Positions 1 to 7,332 of a stretch of 40,532 bases of DNA are shown here, in pieces (the stretch's first letter is position 1; every line of letters starts with the position of its first letter). Source of the DNA: Parcubacteria group bacterium GW2011_GWC1_41_7. GTDB lineage: Bacteria > Patescibacteriota > Minisyncoccia > UBA6257 > HR35. The stretch lies in contig LCBW01000001.1 of the NCBI GenBank assembly GCA_000997465.1, positions 1 to 40,532 of the forward strand, in the 5' to 3' direction. The notes below the pieces were generated by a model. It did not search any database. It was not told where the DNA came from and saw only the letters and a program-made list of their open reading frames with translations. The position numbers were made by a program, and so were the translations under genes.

Positions 1-155
1 TACCCATTGCCTTCTTCTTCCTGTTCCGGAAAAAGCTCCAGCTCTTTCCCGGTGGCGATGCGATATACGACCGCAATGCCGCACAACAGGCAGAAGATAC
101 CAACAATACACACCCCCAAGAGAACATCCAAGGGCTTCAACTCCCTCTTATCCAT
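1..155 (-). CDS. small single-pass membrane protein, cut by the window edge
   Basis: A reading frame starts at ATG 155 (minus) and stays open for 51 codons to the first base of the window, so the C-terminus may lie outside. It begins MDKRELKPLDVLLG, has one hydrophobic segment at about residues 9-31 and ends in an acidic tail (residues about 38-48). A purine-rich Shine-Dalgarno (GGGAGAGG) sits a few bases before the ATG, which is unusual in this window and decides the start. Base composition is visibly richer in G and C than the neighbouring recR. I do not recognise the family. It resembles in style the GC-rich orphans at 918 and 25196. Function unknown. Confidence 0.55.
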   Translation of the reverse strand, partial: MDKRELKPLDVLLGVCIVGIFCLLCGIAVVYRIATGKELELFPEQEEEGNG

Positions 156-191
156 GTGCCTCTCCCTTCCGAAAGATCTATGATAAGTATA

Positions 192-776
192 TCACTCCTG
201 CTTAAAAAGTGCCTCTTGAAGCGTTTCGGGGTCCAAAAACTCAATCTCGCCGCCCTGGGGAATTCCCTTTTGCGGTTTGATAATTTTTATATGCGGAATA
301 TGCTTTAATACGCGTTCAACTTCTTGAGCAGTCGGCTCAGCTTCTCGAGTAAAGGGCAAAGCGAGTAATACTGTTTTGATATTTTTTAATTTCTTTGGTA
401 AATCCTGCAAACGCTTTGAAATATCATCGCGTTTTTCATACGGCAACATAAGCCCTCCCAATACAAAATATCTTCCCTTATATTTTTTTGAATTTTCAAT
501 AGTAAGCACATCTGTCTCGCGCGCAACAATACACAAACGAGAGTGATCGCGTTTTACATCTGCGCAGATATGACACATTTCTCCTATTGCGGGAAAATAA
601 CAAATAGTACAATGAGAAACTTGATCTGATAAGGTCTTAAAAAGTTCAAAAAACTGCCTTCGTTTTCCGCTCTCTTGCCGCAAAAGCCAAAAAAATAGCC
701 GCCACGCCTGACGCGGACCAATTTCCGGAAATTCATCTAAAAGCTCCACAAATTTTGTAAATATAGGGGGAATCAT
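192..776 (-). CDS. recR: recombination mediator RecR
   Basis: The 194-residue protein matches RecR throughout. It has an N-terminal helix-hairpin-helix region (residues 1-50), a four-cysteine zinc finger (C56, C59, C68, C71), a Toprim domain starting near E87, and the family C-terminal signature GIPQGGEIEFLD. RecR works with RecO (also in this window, at 4675) to load RecA on single-stranded gaps. The length is close to the usual 195-200 residues. The start at 776 has no clear Shine-Dalgarno; a weak TATTTT lies nine bases upstream. In many bacteria recR follows dnaX, but here its 3' neighbour is the partial small membrane protein and its 5' neighbour is a divergently read orphan. Confidence 0.95.
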   Translation of the reverse strand: MIPPIFTKFVELLDEFPEIGPRQAWRLFFWLLRQESGKRRQFFELFKTLSDQVSHCTICYFPAIGEMCHICADVKRDHSRLCIVARETDVLTIENSKKYKGRYFVLGGLMLPYEKRDDISKRLQDLPKKLKNIKTVLLALPFTREAEPTAQEVERVLKHIPHIKIIKPQKGIPQGGEIEFLDPETLQEALFKQE

Positions 777-864
777 AATAAAGGTAAAATATCAAAAGTC
801 AAAGGCTAAAATAAAAAGTATATAAAAATAGTATAAAACAATAAAGCAGTAATATATCTAACGA

Positions 865-892
865 TTGACAAAAAATGATACAGTGTTAAAAT
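865..892 (+). promoter_or_regulatory. sigma-70-type promoter for the small orphan gene
   Basis: A perfect -35 TTGACA (865-870) is followed after 16 bases by TAAAAT (887-892). Transcription would start near 899, just before a GGAG ribosome-binding site at 907-910. This is among the best -35/-10 pairs in the window. Confidence 0.7.
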
Positions 893-917
893 ATTTATAG
901 CTCGCTGGAGAATGGCA

Positions 918-1082
918 ATGGGTATGGTGGCGTGTCTGCTAGGATGTTTTGCCTTCATCATTTTGGCGATTGTGGTGATTGCGGGAATGACGTATATTCC
1001 GCAGTACACCATACTCGCGATTATGATGCTGCTTGCGTGGGGGAGCAGAAAACCCGCTACCCCCGAAACTCCACCTGACTGA
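918..1082 (+). CDS. GC-rich small two-helix membrane protein (orphan)
   Basis: A short frame encodes 54 residues from ATG 918 (or 56 from ATG 912) and ends with TGA 1080-1082. The 918 start is preferred because GGAG at 907-910 lies seven bases before it. The protein is mostly hydrophobic, with two likely membrane segments (about residues 2-23 and 27-39) and a polar, Pro/Thr-rich tail. It has its own strong promoter at 865-892. Codon and base use are richer in G and C than the flanking recR and dnaB. I do not recognise the family. It is followed immediately by a hairpin and a cluster of GC-rich repeats. The opposite strand also has an open frame, but it lacks these signals. Confidence 0.6.
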   Translation: MGMVACLLGCFAFIILAIVVIAGMTYIPQYTILAIMMLLAWGSRKPATPETPPD

Positions 1083-1110
1083 CGCGGTCTGTTTTCAACA
1101 CAGTCCGCGT
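1082..1110 (+). repeat. GC-rich hairpin directly after the orphan gene
   Basis: ACGCGG (1082-1087) pairs with CCGCGT (1105-1110), and after one T/T mismatch CTGT (1089-1092) pairs with ACAG (1100-1103). The stem starts on the last base of the stop codon. No T-tract follows, so it is not a classical terminator on its own. Confidence 0.6.
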
Positions 1111-1163
1111 TGAGCACTACAGTCCCCTTGGGTCTGAGCTTGCGGCACCTAATCGGCGCCGCG
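1107..1163 (+). repeat. GC-rich interspersed palindromic repeat, copy 1
   Basis: The unit runs from a GCGTTGAGC start through CCCCTTGGGTCTGAGCTTG to the imperfect palindrome GCGGCACC...GGCGCCGC at its end. The reverse complement of 24764-24822 is nearly the same sequence, and 13489-13537 carries a more diverged copy. All copies are intergenic. Confidence 0.75.
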
Positions 1164-1165
1164 GA

Positions 1166-1266
1166 TGCGCTACAACCCCTTCGGGCTTACGCTTGCGGCA
1201 CCGAGATGTATCGCTACGCGATATCATCGCTACTTTCGCTTCGCGAACGTAGCAATCGGCGCCGCG
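1166..1266 (+). repeat. GC-rich interspersed repeat, copy 2, interrupted by a hairpin insert
   Basis: The first part (1166-1202) repeats the CCCCTTCGGG core and ends GCTTGCGGCACC. The expected AATCGGCGCCGCG end is displaced to about 1254-1266. The intervening stretch of about 50 bases contains two hairpins: TATCGC/GCGATA near 1209-1223, and GCTAC-x-TTCGC/GCGAA-x-GTAGC at 1229-1253. It looks like a repeat with a second palindromic element inserted in its palindromic end. A T-rich stretch follows and could end transcription. Confidence 0.6.
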
Positions 1267-1303
1267 TTTTATTTTTCAATATTTTAATCTTGCAATAAAC
1301 AAT

Positions 1304-2665
1304 TTAATAGGCAATTTCTTCTAAATTCGCGTTTGTGCCAAAACACACTGACTCTTGATCGAAGTAAAGATTCACAACCCCCAAAGGTCCGTTCCTATGT
1401 TTTGCAATCACGATACTTGCTTCGTTAGACGGCGCGCCTTGATTATCATCGCGAGAGCGATGAATAAAAATAACTACATCACTGTCTTGTTCCAAAGATC
1501 CTGACTCGCGAAGATCTGATAGCTTTGGAGGGTTTTGTCCCGGCCGCTGTTCGGGAGAGCGCGAAAGCTGAGAAAGCGCAATGACTGGAACACCAAGTTC
1601 ACGAGCTAATTCTTTTAAACTGCGAGAAATTTCAGAAACTTCCTGCACGCGATTATCAATCCTACGATGTGAACGAAGCAACTGCAAATAATCAATGACA
1701 ATAAGCCCCAAGTCCCCACCAGCTTGATATTTCAATTTTCGTGCCATTCCTCGAATTTGAAGGGGCGTAAGAGAAGCAGAATCATCAATATACAGGGGAG
1801 ATTTAGAAAGTACATCAAATGCTTCTGAAATTGCACTCAAATCACTCACCTCCCCCTCAGAGTCCAATTTTCCCACGCGTAAATTCCATAAACTTACCCC
1901 CGCCTCCATTGCAACCAACCGATCAACAATTTGATCGCGGGACATTTCAAGTGAAAAAATACCAACAGGCCTTCCTTCGTTGATTGCAACATGCTTTGCA
2001 ATCTGAAGCGCCATAGATGTCTTACCTAAAGACGGTCGCGCGGCAAGCAAAATAAGATCTGAATCGTGGAACCCCCCAAGATACTCATCTAAAAGAGGAA
2101 ATCCGCTTGATACTCCTTTTACTTTTTTATCAGGATTTTCCATCAAATGCGTAATTCTCTCATACGCCGGCTCAATGAGCGACGCGATATGATAAAATTG
2201 ATGCGGATACACTTGATCTGCAATTTTAAACATACGCGCTTCAACATCATCAATAAGCTCTTCGGATTGCCGATCTTCTTGGGACGCGATCTCTTGAATT
2301 TGGTGTGAAAGCCCAATCAACTCCCTACGCGCTTTTTTTTCTTTGATGATTTTTGCATAATGCGCAACATTATGGACTGATGGCGTTTTATTGATAAGTC
2401 CTAAAAGATACGCCGGACCGCCAATGGTTTCTATAAGATTTTTATTGCGCAAAGAGTTGGTCACCGTCACAATATCAATGGCCTGACTTTTTTCAAAAAG
2501 TTCTGCGATTGTTCTAAAAATAATTTGATGTCCAGGCTTATAAAAATCTTCGTCTTTTAAAAAATCAATAACCCCTAAAATTGCGTCCGATTTAATCATC
2601 AACGCTCCTAAAAGTGATTCTTCGGCTTCTGCGTTTTGTGGTAATGTTTTGAACTGATCAGCCAT
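1304..2665 (-). CDS. dnaB: replicative DNA helicase DnaB
   Basis: The 453-residue protein is a full-length DnaB. It has an N-terminal helical domain (residues 1-105), a linker, and a RecA-like ATPase domain with Walker A ARPSLGKTS (K215), the catalytic glutamate in IFSLEMS (E240) and Walker B LIVIDYLQLL (D325). It unwinds the chromosome ahead of the fork as a hexamer. No intein is present. A TACACT hexamer (2675-2680) ends nine bases before the ATG, fitting the near-leaderless pattern seen in this window. In many bacteria dnaB sits next to rplI. Here an apparent small RNA gene lies between them on the other strand. Confidence 0.97.
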   Translation of the reverse strand: MADQFKTLPQNAEAEESLLGALMIKSDAILGVIDFLKDEDFYKPGHQIIFRTIAELFEKSQAIDIVTVTNSLRNKNLIETIGGPAYLLGLINKTPSVHNVAHYAKIIKEKKARRELIGLSHQIQEIASQEDRQSEELIDDVEARMFKIADQVYPHQFYHIASLIEPAYERITHLMENPDKKVKGVSSGFPLLDEYLGGFHDSDLILLAARPSLGKTSMALQIAKHVAINEGRPVGIFSLEMSRDQIVDRLVAMEAGVSLWNLRVGKLDSEGEVSDLSAISEAFDVLSKSPLYIDDSASLTPLQIRGMARKLKYQAGGDLGLIVIDYLQLLRSHRRIDNRVQEVSEISRSLKELARELGVPVIALSQLSRSPEQRPGQNPPKLSDLRESGSLEQDSDVVIFIHRSRDDNQGAPSNEASIVIAKHRNGPLGVVNLYFDQESVCFGTNANLEEIAY

Positions 2666-2746
2666 ATCTCTTTAAGTGTAGTGCTGTTTTAAAAACTAAA
2701 AAACAAAAATTGCGAATAAGATGTGAATAAAAAAAATATGAAATAG

Positions 2747-2775
2747 TAGACACAAGGTATCTCCTCATGTAAAAT
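2747..2775 (+). promoter_or_regulatory. promoter for the candidate small RNA
   Basis: TAGACA (2747-2752) and TAAAAT (2770-2775) are separated by exactly 17 bases, each one base off the sigma-70 consensus. The predicted start near 2782 coincides with the first base of the structured region. No protein-coding frame follows on this strand. Confidence 0.6.
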
Positions 2776-2781
2776 AAAAAT

Positions 2782-2911
2782 AGCCCCCAAAGCGATAATG
2801 GGAGGGTTGAATCGAGTTAACCCTCGAAACAATCCGTTGACCATCCCTGGACCGACACCACGAGCATCCAGCCTTCCCCCGGCTAGGAAACTCACGGTTC
2901 AGGGTTTTTTT
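2782..2911 (+). ncRNA. candidate stand-alone structured small RNA
   Basis: This stretch of about 130 bases between dnaB and rplI lies on the strand opposite to both. It begins just after a good promoter and ends in a terminator: CCCTGGACCG (2845-2854) pairs with CGGTTCAGGG (2895-2904, one G-U), followed by seven Ts (2905-2911). A second stem is GAGGGTT (2802-2808) with AACCCTC (2819-2825). Within the 3' stem are GAG/CTC (2862-2864 with 2891-2893) and AGCC/GGCT (2870-2873 with 2881-2884). I could not match it to the SRP RNA core, tmRNA, 6S RNA or a tRNA. A frame on the opposite strand exists but looks like a shadow. Confidence 0.5.
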
Positions 2912-2917
2912 ATTGAA

Positions 2918-3403
2918 TTATTTACCGGTTACCGCAGAGGTGATAATCTTTAATATTGCCGAAAGTCCATATCCTAAATGGATAAGAATTTCATAGGTTC
3001 CAAGTTCACGAATAGAATGCTCAAGCTCAATATCATTTTTTTGAACCTCAATTCCTATACCTTTTAAATATGCCTCAATATCATTTTTTCCAATAGAACT
3101 AAATACCTCTCCCATTTCTCCTACCACCAGATGCGCCTCGTACGGATGTTCTAAAATTTTTTGCTGCCATCCTTCTGCGCGCTTTTTATTATTTTCAACA
3201 TTTTTTTCAGCAATCAATTTCATCTGTTCTATCTGGTGCAAATTTTCAGGAGTCACCTGCATCGCTTTTTTTTCGCGCTCTAAAAATTGCAAGAACCCCG
3301 GTTTTACTTTTTTTATTTCTCCTCGGTTTCCTACTCCCCTCACATCATCCAAAAGAACTACATTTAAAAATCGCTCTTTTTGTACTTTTTTTCTTTTCGT
3401 CAT
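2918..3403 (-). CDS. rplI: 50S ribosomal protein bL9
   Basis: The 161-residue protein begins with a basic extension and then has the bL9 N-terminal domain (residues about 13-42), recognisable as VVLLDDVRGVGNRGEIKKVK. A long basic connecting helix and a C-terminal rRNA-binding domain (about 85-155) follow. The expected post-Gly aromatic/RNF region is diverged (PGFLQFL). bL9 binds domain V of 23S rRNA through L1-stalk neighbours. Several CPR groups are reported to lack bL9, so its presence is informative for placement. TATAAA at 3412-3417 lies eight bases before the ATG and overlaps the end of ctp, so the gene probably has its own promoter. Confidence 0.88.
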   Translation of the reverse strand: MTKRKKVQKERFLNVVLLDDVRGVGNRGEIKKVKPGFLQFLEREKKAMQVTPENLHQIEQMKLIAEKNVENNKKRAEGWQQKILEHPYEAHLVVGEMGEVFSSIGKNDIEAYLKGIGIEVQKNDIELEHSIRELGTYEILIHLGYGLSAILKIITSAVTGK

Positions 3404-3411
3404 TCTCTATG

Positions 3412-3417
3412 TTTATA
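3412..3417 (-). promoter_or_regulatory. -10 element eight bases before the rplI start
   Basis: TATAAA on the minus strand ends eight bases before ATG 3403. The transcript would begin at or next to the start codon. No recognisable -35 was seen. Confidence 0.45.
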
Positions 3418-4657
3418 TATGCTTAATATAGTCGACAGCCCTCTGTAATACCTCATCAATGGTATCATCAGGATTTTTATCGGTAAGTGGTACATCCGGA
3501 GTAAGACCTGTTCCTTCAATGCGCACCCCGCCCGGAGTATACCAATATCCAACCGTCAATTTTAATAAATGATCGCCTATGGGAAAAATCTGCTGCACGC
3601 TTCCTTTTCCATAGCTTTTTTCTCCCAAAATTTTTGTCTTAAGGTTGTCATGTAACGCGCCGGCAAAAATTTCAGATGCTGATGCGCTCCCCTTATTCAA
3701 TAAAATAACCATTTTTAGCCCTGCCAAACTTCCCGGACCCTCGGATACTACTTTATTTTCACTTTTTGATGGTCCCCACACTTCTTTCAAAACCAATTTT
3801 CCTCGAGGTACAAAAAGCTCAGCAAACGAAACCGCAACATCAAGATACCCACCCGGATTATTGCGAAGATCCAGTACAAACCGTGTTGCCCCAGCATTGC
3901 GCATCTTATTATAGCCAATTGCAAATTCAGGGATAGTTTTTGGATTAAACGTATTTATTTTAATAACTCCGACATTTCCTGAATACATTTCTGATGTAAC
4001 AGCTGGAATTTCAATTTTTCCCCTTACGATCACAATATCTTTTGGCATTTTCCATCCCTCACGCATCACTTCCAAAGTTACCTTAGTTCCCACCTGTCCT
4101 CTAATTTTAGTAACTGCAACCTCAGCGGTCATTCCCGTTGCATCTTCTCCGTTAATTTTTAAAATCATATCCCCCGCCTTCATACCGGCCTTTTCCGCAG
4201 GAGAACCAGAAAGAGGAGCTACAACCGTAATAAATCCTTTTTTCTCTCCAATTTCCATCCCTACACCACCAAACGATCCTTTCAAGTCCTCTTCAAAAAT
4301 TTTTCCACGCTCAGGAGAATACAAATCAGAATACGGATCGTCAATAGATTTAACCAAGCCGCGAGCCGCTTCAAGCGCGGCTTTATCCGTGCTTACTTTG
4401 TCTTGCGCGATATATTCTTGTTTTATTTTTGTCCATGTATCCCAAAAAAGCTGAAAATTTCTACTGGAAAAATCTTCTGATTGCAAAAATGGCTCCTGCG
4501 CTTGAGCTGTTTGATTTCCCGCGTAAAAACTGACAACAGAAATAATCCCAATTACAAACAAAACAATAAATAATTTCAACGCAAGCTTTGCATTAAAATA
4601 AGATTTAGGCGAAAGATTAAGGTGCTTATCGTCTGGCGGAGAGTTATAATATTTCAT
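3413..4657 (-). CDS. S41 carboxyl-terminal processing protease (CtpA/Prc-like)
   Basis: A membrane-anchored serine protease that trims proteins at their C-termini outside the membrane. Numbered from an upstream in-frame ATG at 4699, it has one membrane segment (residues 40-60), a PDZ domain (about 140-215, GVGMEIGEKKGF then AGMKAGD), the catalytic serine in GSASASE (337-343) and the lysine in YGKGSVQ (K365). I prefer the internal ATG at 4657 (414 residues), because the longer form would overlap the divergent recO start. Length and domain order are normal for the family. Substrates are unknown; the tail-trimming role is known for the family and inferred here. Confidence 0.93.
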   Translation of the reverse strand: MKYYNSPPDDKHLNLSPKSYFNAKLALKLFIVLFVIGIISVVSFYAGNQTAQAQEPFLQSEDFSSRNFQLFWDTWTKIKQEYIAQDKVSTDKAALEAARGLVKSIDDPYSDLYSPERGKIFEEDLKGSFGGVGMEIGEKKGFITVVAPLSGSPAEKAGMKAGDMILKINGEDATGMTAEVAVTKIRGQVGTKVTLEVMREGWKMPKDIVIVRGKIEIPAVTSEMYSGNVGVIKINTFNPKTIPEFAIGYNKMRNAGATRFVLDLRNNPGGYLDVAVSFAELFVPRGKLVLKEVWGPSKSENKVVSEGPGSLAGLKMVILLNKGSASASEIFAGALHDNLKTKILGEKSYGKGSVQQIFPIGDHLLKLTVGYWYTPGGVRIEGTGLTPDVPLTDKNPDDTIDEVLQRAVDYIKHI

Positions 4658-4662
4658 GAGAA

Positions 4663-4668
4663 TATAAA
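4663..4668 (+). promoter_or_regulatory. -10 element six bases before the recO start
   Basis: TATAAA is followed by exactly six bases and then ATG 4675. A second hexamer, TATAAT, lies at 4645-4650, so two start points are possible. The 17-bp gap between ctp and recO is too small for ordinary leaders in both directions. Confidence 0.45.
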
Positions 4669-4674
4669 ATTGAT

Positions 4675-5361
4675 ATGTTTTATGTGAAAGACGAAACAAT
4701 TATTATCTCAAAAACAGCACATAAAGAATATGATGGAGTTGTTACTATTCTAACAAGAAATAATGGAAAAATCAAAGCTACTATTCTAACAAGAAATAAC
4801 GGAAAAATCAAAGCTATCGCAAGGGGGCTGTATCGACCAACGAGTCGACTATCCGGATCCCTAGAGCCGGGAAATTTTGGAAAATCCTACCTTTCATCAA
4901 ACGGGACTTTTTTCAGATTTATCTCTTTCCTTCCCCAGGGCGGGCCGAAAGCGGGATTTCAAAAATATCCAAAGGAATTTTTATGGGCACTGCGTTTTAT
5001 CGCATCTTTTTCTCTTTTTGAGATAAGTGAAGAACTTTGGACGGAATTAAAAAACATTGATACCGTACTGGAGCATCATTCCGGATCATTTCGCATTTGG
5101 TTTGCAATGCGCGTGCTCTCTATCCTCGGGTATGCACCCAATATGCACTCTTGTTCCCTTTGTCAAAAAAAATTCACCGCAGGAGCATTTCTCTATGGAG
5201 GAGCGTTGTTTTGTCATATGTGCAAACGCGATAGTTTTTATAAAATTACTCCCGCGGAACTGCAGGTTATGCAACAAATCGGACGCGATGAAAAACCAAA
5301 ACGCCACTCTCCCGCACTTGCAAAATTCCTTCCCCACCACATAAGACAGATTTCCGCATAA
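4675..5361 (+). CDS. recO: DNA repair protein RecO with an internal duplication
   Basis: The 228-residue protein has the RecO plan: an N-terminal OB-fold (residues 1-95), a helical middle, and a C4 zinc finger (C160, C163, C180, C183). RecO anneals single strands and, with RecR (192-776), loads RecA. The OB-fold carries two adjacent copies of the segment TILTRNNGKIKA (residues 24-35 and 36-47). Only one copy is expected from the family pattern of a strand, then GKI(R/K)A, then (I/L)ARG. The frame is intact, so the protein may be functional, but one OB strand is doubled. The gene is divergent from ctp with only 17 bp between starts. Confidence 0.9.
   Translation: MFYVKDETIIISKTAHKEYDGVVTILTRNNGKIKATILTRNNGKIKAIARGLYRPTSRLSGSLEPGNFGKSYLSSNGTFFRFISFLPQGGPKAGFQKYPKEFLWALRFIASFSLFEISEELWTELKNIDTVLEHHSGSFRIWFAMRVLSILGYAPNMHSCSLCQKKFTAGAFLYGGALFCHMCKRDSFYKITPAELQVMQQIGRDEKPKRHSPALAKFLPHHIRQISA
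4744..4815 (+). repeat. 36-bp tandem duplication inside recO
   Basis: Bases 4744-4779 and 4780-4815 are identical except for one silent T/C difference in an Asn codon (AAT/AAC). The unit is 12 codons, so the frame is kept. Near-identity points to a recent event. Confidence 0.97.
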
Positions 5362-5445
5362 TATCTATGTGTGCCTAAATTAAAATATGTAGTAAACATT
5401 TATGCGATAGTAAAAAACGCGATAGTGTTAAAATTAACTGTAGAA

Positions 5446-7332
5446 ATGGCAGACGTAAAAGACCCAAACAAAGAACCGGTAGAAACATTTGAAAATGAAC
5501 TTGAGAATGAACTGTATAAAGAAAAAACGTCTAAACGCCCCGGAAGCTTGAAGAATATTTGGGGAGTGCAACGAAGAAATATCGCCGCAACTGAAAATTG
5601 GCGCCACGAAGAATCCGAAGAGTCCTTACATACAAGCGTACTACCGGTAAAAAAACTATTTTTATTTTCCTTTATTGTGTTTTTATTAAGCGCTTCAGTG
5701 TTTGGGTTTGTACTATTTTGGCGCATGGTGAAAATAAATAACGTATCAATTGAACTATCGGGACCTTCTGATGTTTCAGCGCTCTCCCCCGTTGCATATA
5801 CAATTCAGCTTAAAAATAAATCAAAATATACCCTTGAAAATACTGTGCTTACGGTTGACCTTGGGGATGGTGCATATTTTGAAGGCGATCCCACATCAAA
5901 AACAAAACAAATAGATATCGGGGCATTTCAAAGCGGAGACATAACATCTATTCCGCTTCCACTTTTTTTTGCGGGAAAAACAAATCAGGTCACGGAAATA
6001 AAGGCAACTGTTGAATATATGCCTCCCAAAAAAAATCAACGATTTTCAGTTGATAAAAAAATGAGTATCGCCATTAAAAAAGGCGCGTTTGATTTTCAAG
6101 CATCGTTTCCCAATCAAGTGTTTGTGCAAGAGCCGTTTAAACTTTCATTTTCATTTGCAAACATCACAAACCAACAATTTGGCTTGAAGTTGTCTCTTGA
6201 AAATCCGGGAAATTTTGATGCTATTTCTTTTGTTCCGGAAAACCAAGGAGATCTTTCTTGGGATTTTCCAACTATTGCACAAAGCGAAAAAGCAGACGTA
6301 GTCATGGTTGGAAAATTCAGCTCAATCCCTATTAATCCGATTTTTACTGTTATTCCAACTTTGCTATATCAGGGACAAGAATTTCAGCTTGAAGGTATTC
6401 CTGTTGCCGTAAAAACGATTGACTCGCCTGTTGTTCTGCATATCTCATCATATCCGGAAAACAAAGTTATGGACTTGAATCAACAAATTTCCTATACGGT
6501 TTCTTGGGAAAATAAAAGTTCCATCAGCCTACAGGATGTCTCGCTTCATATCAACTTTAACGGTCCTTTTGATTTTTCAGATATTAAAACTGACGGATAT
6601 TTTTCATCATCAAATCATACTCTTGTATGGGATGCGCGCAACAAACGAGAACTTAATAAAATTCTTCCCAAAAGCAAGGGTTCTGTAACGTTTCAAGTGG
6701 GGGTTCCAAAAGAATATCCCATTTTCAGCCCCAATGATAAGGACTTCCCTCTTTCAGTTTCTGCGCAACTTCAAACGCAATCCATTCCACCGGAAGTTCA
6801 AATTCTCTCATCCGAACTTGTAGTGCGAGCAGAAGACAAAAAAATTCTTCAAGGAAATGCCTCGCTTGCGCCGTCCATTATTTTTTATGACAACATCATC
6901 CAAAATAGCGGGCCCTTCCCCCCTACCACCGGATCAAAAACAACCCTTACCGTGCACATGAAAATAAACTCCATTGCGGAGGGGCTAGAAAACATACAGC
7001 TAAAAACACACATCCCTATTGGCGTGCAACTTACTGGCGTATGGGGAGGATATTTTGACCCGCAAAATTTATCATATAATCAAAAAACTGGTGATTTTCT
7101 CTATCAAATCAAAGATATAGCCGCAAATCATGGCGTCATATATGAACCTATTGATATTGCGTTTCAAATAGAGATAACACCGCCGCTTGGAGATTTTGAA
7201 AAATTTACTATTCTTGATTCTCTGACATTTAGCGCACAGGGGACATATTCTAAAAAAACATTCTCCCAAACGCTTCCTGCGGTAAATCTAGAGCAAGTCA
7301 TACAGCAACAAAATGAAAAAACATTCAATTGA
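5446..7332 (+). CDS. membrane-anchored surface protein with Ig-like repeats
   Basis: From ATG 5446 the protein is 628 residues: a charged cytoplasmic tail (1-70), one membrane segment (71-92, LFLFSFIVFLLSASVFGFVL) and a large extracytoplasmic part of beta-rich modules. These resemble DUF11/CARDB-type repeats, each with a pattern like YTIQLKNKS or YTVSWENKS followed by alternating hydrophobic strands. A longer form from GTG 5371 is possible, but TAAAAT at 5429-5434 lies 11 bases before ATG 5446. The gene overlaps glyS by 20 bases and heads a plus-strand operon leading to two wall-active enzymes, so a surface or wall-associated structural role is plausible. No catalytic motif was seen. Confidence 0.8.
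   Translation: MADVKDPNKEPVETFENELENELYKEKTSKRPGSLKNIWGVQRRNIAATENWRHEESEESLHTSVLPVKKLFLFSFIVFLLSASVFGFVLFWRMVKINNVSIELSGPSDVSALSPVAYTIQLKNKSKYTLENTVLTVDLGDGAYFEGDPTSKTKQIDIGAFQSGDITSIPLPLFFAGKTNQVTEIKATVEYMPPKKNQRFSVDKKMSIAIKKGAFDFQASFPNQVFVQEPFKLSFSFANITNQQFGLKLSLENPGNFDAISFVPENQGDLSWDFPTIAQSEKADVVMVGKFSSIPINPIFTVIPTLLYQGQEFQLEGIPVAVKTIDSPVVLHISSYPENKVMDLNQQISYTVSWENKSSISLQDVSLHINFNGPFDFSDIKTDGYFSSSNHTLVWDARNKRELNKILPKSKGSVTFQVGVPKEYPIFSPNDKDFPLSVSAQLQTQSIPPEVQILSSELVVRAEDKKILQGNASLAPSIIFYDNIIQNSGPFPPTTGSKTTLTVHMKINSIAEGLENIQLKTHIPIGVQLTGVWGGYFDPQNLSYNQKTGDFLYQIKDIAANHGVIYEPIDIAFQIEITPPLGDFEKFTILDSLTFSAQGTYSKKTFSQTLPAVNLEQVIQQQNEKTFN

Noticed and set aside
806..1117. Minus-strand frame of 103 codons
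   Set aside because: The plus strand has a promoter, a Shine-Dalgarno and a compact membrane-protein frame over the same bases. The minus frame has none of these.
1109..1163. Bona fide integron attC sites
   Set aside because: GTTRRRY-like heptamers occur at the repeat starts, but matching R'' and L boxes with the expected extrahelical bases could not be found and no integrase is present. Reported only as a cassette-like arrangement.
2782..2830. Hammerhead ribozyme, from a stem followed by CGAAAC
   Set aside because: The conserved CUGAUGA before the stem is absent; only the GAAAC-like piece matches.
2689..2895. Minus-strand open frame (68 codons) between dnaB and rplI
   Set aside because: It lies on the complement of a unit with a promoter, stems and a terminator on the plus strand, has an odd composition and no ribosome-binding site. 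The small-RNA reading explains the sequence better.
7313..7332. Frameshift between the surface-protein gene and glyS
   Set aside because: Both proteins have complete, sensible termini; the 20-base overlap is a normal operon overlap.
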